From positions 31,038,789 to 31,102,788 of the forward strand of contig NC_052350.1 in assembly GCF_009727055.1 (NCBI RefSeq): a stretch of DNA of 64,000 bases, in the 5' to 3' direction. Positions 59,418 through 64,000 of the stretch are shown here, piece after piece (the stretch's first letter is position 1; each line of letters opens with the position of its first letter). This stretch comes from Benincasa hispida. Its lineage: Eukaryota; Streptophyta; Magnoliopsida; Cucurbitales; Cucurbitaceae. A model generated the notes under the pieces. The model was not told the origin of the DNA. It did not search any database and saw nothing but the letters and a program-made list of their open reading frames with translations. A program made the position numbers and the translations under genes.

Positions 59418-59814
59418 GTACAACTCTTTTTCTTCACTCTTTCTGTTTTTTGCTTCATCTTTTGATGTTTACTTCACATGTTTTGGTCTTGAGATCAAAG
59501 GAATTGCTTTTTTTGAACCCCATTTGAGTTTTCTTTTGGAATTGAAGGCGGGTTTGGGGTGCTTTAGCAAAGGAAAGGAATTCTATATGATGTGTTTCGA
59601 TTTGTCAGTCTGAAGGAAGGAAAACAGGCGTTCTGGATGTAGGGAGATTCAACATCTAATGTACTTTTCTCAGAATCCTGTTATAGTTTTTTGGCTAGGT
59701 GATACTTTGTCGGTTTAATTTTGACGCCATCTTAGGATTTAACTATGGAAAGTACTAGGTTAGCAAAGTTCATAATCATGCCTATGGTAATGTAAATTTA
59801 CAAAATGCAGGGGA
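59418..59814 (+). other. Intron-like sequence after the CSL4-like exon
   Basis: T-rich, no ORF, no match to a second CSL4 exon that I can see. It ends where LINE-derived sequence starts. If the gene is active, its first intron contains the LINE and possibly all the elements beyond. Confidence 0.45.
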
Positions 59815-60840
59815 TATGAGATATCCTACACACCAACGAGTTACAAAAATGAGGTCCAATTGGTGAATATATGAGTTAAGCTACAATTACAAGATAAATT
59901 AGATAAAGAAGGTTGGGTAGATGCAAAGTAAGTAACCAAATCCCTGAAAAGTGAAAACATCCTTGCCAGTTTCTTGATTACAGAAAATTCTGGAGTCCTT
60001 TCAAACCACAGCCTCCAGAAAATAGCAAACATCCAATTGGACCAAAGAATCTTGGCCTGGGCCTTAAAAGGAGAATCGCAATAAGTTGAAGGAGGGGCAT
60101 TTGAAGCTTTGTTTGGCCAACAACAATGAAAATTGAAAATACTAATAATCTTTCCCAACAACCAGCTGCAAAAGGGAAAAATAAGAAGAGATTCATCAAT
60201 GATTCATCGTTCCTGTTACAAAGAATACTCCAGAGAGTGCCTAATTTCAAAGGATTCTTTGGATTCTATAGCATGTGTTCAACCTCTCAAAGAAGAGAAT
60301 TCACAAAAAACCCTAACCTTTTCAGGGCACATTATGTGCCAACCATAACTCTAACCCTAACCCTCCTCTTTATTGCCTCTCAAAAAAAAAAAAAAAAAAG
60401 TCTCTAATCGTCTTCTCCAAGAGTTAAGAATCTGGCTAGGGCAAGAGAAAACTGAAAAAGTAGTACATTAGTATATTTGTGAGGATTGATTTAGCCAAGG
60501 TAATTCTACCACCTTCAATATAGATAAGCTTTTCCACTAAGCTAGATTTATATTCAATTTTATCAGCAATTGGTAGCCAAAAGGAAGATTTCCTTGGATT
60601 ACCACCTAAGGGCATCCTCAAATACTCAAGTGTCCATACGGCAACAATACAACCCCACAACTTAGCCACTGGTGAACCCTCATCCCTACAAATTTTTAAA
60701 CAAACCAAGAGACTTGGATGATCTTTAGACCTAAAATAACCTCAAAACCAACAAAAGGTATAGATTTGTCATGGACAGAGAAAAGGAGTGTGTCATCAAC
60801 ATGAAAGTTGAAAATGTGAGCACCTCCGCCTCTTTTGGAT
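59815..60840 (-). mobile_element. LINE fragment, minus strand, 5'-truncated
   Basis: From right to left on the minus strand: AHIFNFHVDDTLLFSVHD (catalytic box, about 60760-60820), YLRMPLGGNPRKSSFW and GGRITLAKSILTNI (60436-60708), AAGCWERLL and IFWRLWFERTPEFSV, the C-terminal block (59841-60161). This order is the end of LINE ORF2. The catalytic box reads VDD. No poly-A/T tail marks its 3' end on the left. An A18 run inside (60382-60399, + strand) interrupts it and may be an insertion. Confidence 0.78.
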
Positions 60841-61029
60841 AAACCCCTTGTTGATTTATGCCTTAGTTGTTGATTTATTCCTCAATATGCTGTAATTAGG
60901 TTTGATTATTTTGGTAGGATATTTTTTCCTTTTATGTTTAGGGTCTTCTCTCTATTTAAGACATACCTATGTATGTTTATAAAGTAAGAAATTGTGGAAT
61001 TATTTAATAAGATTCTAATTTACCACCAT
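60841..61029 (+). repeat. Copia 5' LTR remnant
   Basis: It ends directly before a PBS-like site and contains tctctctatttaag (about 60949-60962), a TATA-like box followed by short R/U5 sequence. The start is lost against the LINE. Confidence 0.5.
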
Positions 61030-61041
61030 GATGTTAGAGCA
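61030..61041 (+). other. Degenerate primer-binding site, tRNA-Met type
   Basis: TGATGTTAGAGC differs from TGGTATCAGAGC at three positions, all transitions. It stands at the expected place between LTR remnant and leader. Confidence 0.5.
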
Positions 61042-61521
61042 AAACAAAATAAAGCTCTAAAAGAAAAAAACCCTTCCCCTAGCTGCACCACCAACTTCCG
61101 CCGCCTTCACTGCCACTGCTTTCGTTAATGTTCGTTGTTGAATGTTGACCAACCATCTCAAACCCTTTTGACCGCTCGACGCGACCCTATTGAAGATCCA
61201 TTTTGTTCTGTTTTTGTTTGAACCCGTTTCTGCTCGAAGACCCACATACCCACAATTTCGTTTATGTCACCTCTTACTGGAAGTTTGTGTCGTTTGTCCA
61301 TTTGCTCCAATCGTCTACATTCGTTCGTTTGGCAACCTTCATCTTTTTTGTTCCTCTTTTTGGTTTCTATTTGTCCATGGCTTGACTTTTTTTTTTCCCC
61401 TGGTGATGTTCTCTTTTTGTATTCAATTTATCTGTGTGAGCTTATTGTGATATTTTATATTTTGGTTAGTGCTCTTTGTTAAAGATCCTAGTACGAACCA
61501 CGTTAGATGACAAGTCATTGA
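61042..61521 (+). other. Copia leader, T-rich
   Basis: About 480 bases between the PBS and the gag ATG with several overlapping short frames and no domain. A 10-T run is at about 61388-61397. Confidence 0.5.
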
Positions 61522-61975
61522 ATGGCCAAAGCTTCTGACAATTGCCATACTCTGAAAGTCCAAATTACTACAATTCGATTTAATGGAGACAACTTTCTTC
61601 AATGGTCACAAAGTGTTCAACTGTATGATTGGTTATCTTACTGGAGATAAGAAGGCACCTGCCAAGGATGGTTCTCTATTTTCTATGTGGGATGTTGAAA
61701 ATTCCATGGTTATGACTTGGTTGGTGAATTCCATGACTGAGGAAATTTGTTCCAACCATGTGTTATTCCACTGCGAAAGACTTATGGGACAATGTCAATT
61801 AGATGTATTTCGATTGGGGCAATCAATCAAATGTGACTATTGGAGTTGAATCTTCAACTCAGCAATATTCGACAAGGAGGGGATACCATTACACAATATT
61901 TTCACAAATTGACAAGAATTTGGCAAGAGTTGGATTATTTGATAATTATGAATGGCATTCAACGAAAGATCAAAT
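61522..61975 (+). pseudogene. Copia-type gag N-terminal region
   Basis: From the ATG at 61522 the frame reads QITTIRFNGDNFLQWSQSVQ, the copia-like gag N-terminal domain. A small deletion near 61627 shifts frame to IGYLTGDKKAPAK, FSMWDVENSMVMTWLVNSMTEEI, and a further shift near 61800 gives MYFDWGNQSN and IWQELDYLI-type sequence in two frames. The protein normally packages copia RNA. At about 61975-61990 the sequence changes abruptly into a gypsy protease end. Confidence 0.72.
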
Positions 61976-63971
61976 GCACTACATTAGGAAGTGCAGGTGT
62001 GATCTTAGGAGTAACGTGGTTGGAGACATTGGGCAAAATTGAAATGGATTATTGCTTATGGATTATGAAGTTTCAGGTGGGAGAATGGATGGTTCACCTC
62101 CATGGAGATCATCGTTTGGTGAAATCCCAAATTTCCTTGAAGTCGATGATGAAGATGTTGGGAAGGGAAGATCTTGGGATGTTGGTGGAACTTAGTGTTC
62201 TAGATACGGGGTTGAAGGATGATAGCAAGGTTGTACTCCACACTTGTGACCAGCAGATCCCCGAAGCTGTCCGATTAGTTCTTCAGCAATTTGAGAAGGT
62301 GTTTATGACCCCAACTACTTTACCACCCAAAAGACATCATGATCATGTGATCGAATTGGAGCCAGGGACCGGGCCTATCAATGTTCGACCATACCGATAT
62401 CCACAATTTCAGAAAGACGAGATCAGAAAAATGGTCAATGAGATGTTGACGGCTGGAATTATACAGCCAAGTAGAAGCCCTTTCTCTAGCTCGGTTCTCT
62501 TCGGCAATAAAAAAGATGGCAGTTGGCAGTTTTGTGTGGACTATCGAGCCCTCAATCGAGCGACCATACCAGACAAGTTTCCCATTTCAGTGATTGATGA
62601 GTTGTTGGACGAGTTGTTTGGTGCTACTGTTTTTTCAAAGATAGATTTGAAATCTAGTTACCATCAGATTCGAGTACGAAGGTCAGACACCCATAAGACT
62701 GCATTTAGGACTCACGAACGCCACTACGAATTTCTAGTGATGCCATTCGGGTTACGAAATGCTCCTTCGACTTTCCAAGTAGCCATGAATGATATTCTGA
62801 GACCTTGTTTGAGAAAATTCGTGTTGGTTTTTTTTTACGACATCCTCGTTTATAGCCGATCAATGGAGGACCATGTGGAGCACTTAATGATTATGTTAGA
62901 CATATTGTAGGGCAATAACTTCGTAGCCAATTTGAAGAAATGTCAGTTTGCCGTTCCTTGTGTTGAATACCTCGGTCATTTGATTTTGGCTGGTGGGGTA
63001 GCAGCTGACTCGTCCAAGATCAAGGCAATGCAGAAGTGGTTAAAACCCAAAAATATTAAGGAACTAAGGAGCTTCCTTGGTCTGACAGGTTATTACCCGA
63101 AGTTTGTGGCTAATTATGGGTCGGTCACATTACCTCTCACACAACTATTAAAAAAGGGTAACTTTGGGTGGAATCGAGATACGGAGGAAGCTTTTAACCA
63201 TTTGAAAACAGCTATGATATCCCTACCATTCCTATCACTACCAAACTTCAATGAACCGTTTGAGATTGAATCAGATGCCTCTAGGGTTGGTATTGGGGCT
63301 GTCTTGATGTAGAATCATAGGCCTCTTGCATATTTTAGTTCGGCATTACTTCCAACACATCGTTTTAAGGTCGTGTATGAGCGGGAGTTGATGGCCATCG
63401 TATTAGCCATACAGAGGTGGCATTTGTACTTGTTGGGCAGACACTTCGTGGTACGAACGGATCAGAGAAGTCTGAAGTTTTTATTGGAATAAAAGTGATT
63501 GCAGGGGAGTATCAAAGATGGATTGCGAAGCTTTTGGGATACGACTTAAGCATTGAATATAAGCGAGGTTCTGAGAATTCAGCAGCAGATGCATTATCGA
63601 GATTACCTCCAGCCTTGGAGTTTGGTTTAATGGGTGTGGTGGAGGGGCTGAATACATCAGTTTTTGTTGATTAGGTACGTGCAGATCCCACGCTCAATGC
63701 CATCAAAGAGTCGTTATTACTTGGCCAAACTGTGCCTAGTGGGTACTCATTGCGAGGGGACTTACTTTACTATCAAGGTCGCTTGGTTATCCTGGATACA
63801 TCTCCTACCATTCCCCTCTTACTAAACGAATTCCACAACAGTCCAGTAGGAGGTCACCAAGGGGCTTTGAAGACTTACCAACGATTAGCCTGTGAAGTGT
63901 TCTTGAAGGGTATGAAAGCAAGAGTTTGCACGTTTTTGGCGGAATGTGCTGTCTGCGGGCAAAATATCTAA
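61976..63971 (+). pseudogene. Ty3/gypsy pol (protease end, RT, RNase H, integrase zinc module)
   Basis: The protease C-terminus (GVILGVTWLETLGKIEMDY) leads into RT: VRPYRYPQFQKDEIRKMV, WQFCVDYRALNRATIPDKFP, FSKIDLKSSYHQIRV, MPFGLRNAPSTFQ, then FFYDILVYS. The last should be FFDDILVYS; the first Asp is Tyr (62836-62838). A stop at 62908-62910 is followed by KKCQFAVPCVEYLGHL in the same frame. RNase H starts at EIESDASRVGIGAVL, has a stop at 63310-63312, a frameshift near 63490, then LLGYDLSIEYKRGSENSAADALSRL. The integrase zinc module HNSPVGGHQGALKTYQRL...CAVCGQ ends the window. RT and order are those of chromovirus-like gypsy elements, different from G1-G3. Confidence 0.85.
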
Positions 63972-64000
63972 CCTTGGTGCCGACAGGATTGTTGCACCTC

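Noticed and set aside
60349..60366. Telomere-like ctaaccctaaccct
   Set aside because: Only about two and a half units, with a six-base period, not the plant CCCTAAA repeat. Likely chance.
1..64000. CRISPR arrays, operons, bacterial regulatory sites, rRNA, tRNA genes
   Set aside because: None seen. The tRNA-like matches are primer-binding sites of 12-18 bases, not tRNA genes. The sequence is plant nuclear repeat DNA.

Overview
This window looks like a repeat-rich, gene-poor stretch of a flowering-plant (dicot) nuclear genome. It holds Ty1/copia and Ty3/gypsy LTR retrotransposons, LINEs and MITEs inserted into one another, plant-type primer-binding sites (tRNA-Asp and initiator tRNA-Met), and a single recognisable host exon. 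That exon resembles the plant exosome subunit CSL4. Some LTR sequences look familiar to me from cucurbits, but that is an impression and not evidence. Nearly every element ORF is broken by stops and frameshifts, so the pol fragments are described here as pseudogenes.

Layout. 1-2626: 3' part of a LINE (+) with a poly-A tail. 2627-18197: a minus-strand copia leader, PBS and LTR, split by a nested Athila-like gypsy element, G1 (4052-17374, +). G1 has itself received two solo LTRs (12029-13697, +; 14287-15962, -), each with a target-site duplication. 18198-20197: two truncated LTRs. 20198-31110: minus-strand copia remains: a gag and leader, a 1.9-kb LTR, then gag-pol (24811-29315) split by a 672-bp hAT-like MITE with a perfect 8-bp duplication. 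31240-32402: LTR and MITE fragments.

32403-52693: minus-strand gypsy element G3. It is cut in its gag-protease region by a complete + strand gypsy element, G2 (38829-49009, 5-bp duplication CTTGA). G3's flanks carry an odd head-to-tail pair of related LTRs on both sides. 52694-55466: a 2.8-kb solo LTR (-). 55735-57527: a copia solo LTR (+) with duplication CTCAT. 57533-59246: AT-rich non-coding DNA upstream of the CSL4-like exon 1 (59247-59417). Intron-like sequence follows, then a LINE fragment (-), then a copia 5' end (LTR remnant, PBS, gag) joined directly to a gypsy pol that runs off the window.

Two technical defects are visible. A 75-bp exact duplication flanks a single N at 1335. A 38-bp pair of inverted Tn5/Nextera mosaic ends is embedded at 41239-41276, between two non-identical copies of the same gag segment, so the assembly is chimeric or contaminated there.

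I found no undescribed defence, biosynthetic or regulatory system. The most biologically interesting leads are the composite double LTR of G3, a palindrome array upstream of the LTR TATA boxes, a conserved repeated motif between pol and the 3' LTR of three gypsy elements, and the copia-gag/gypsy-pol junction.
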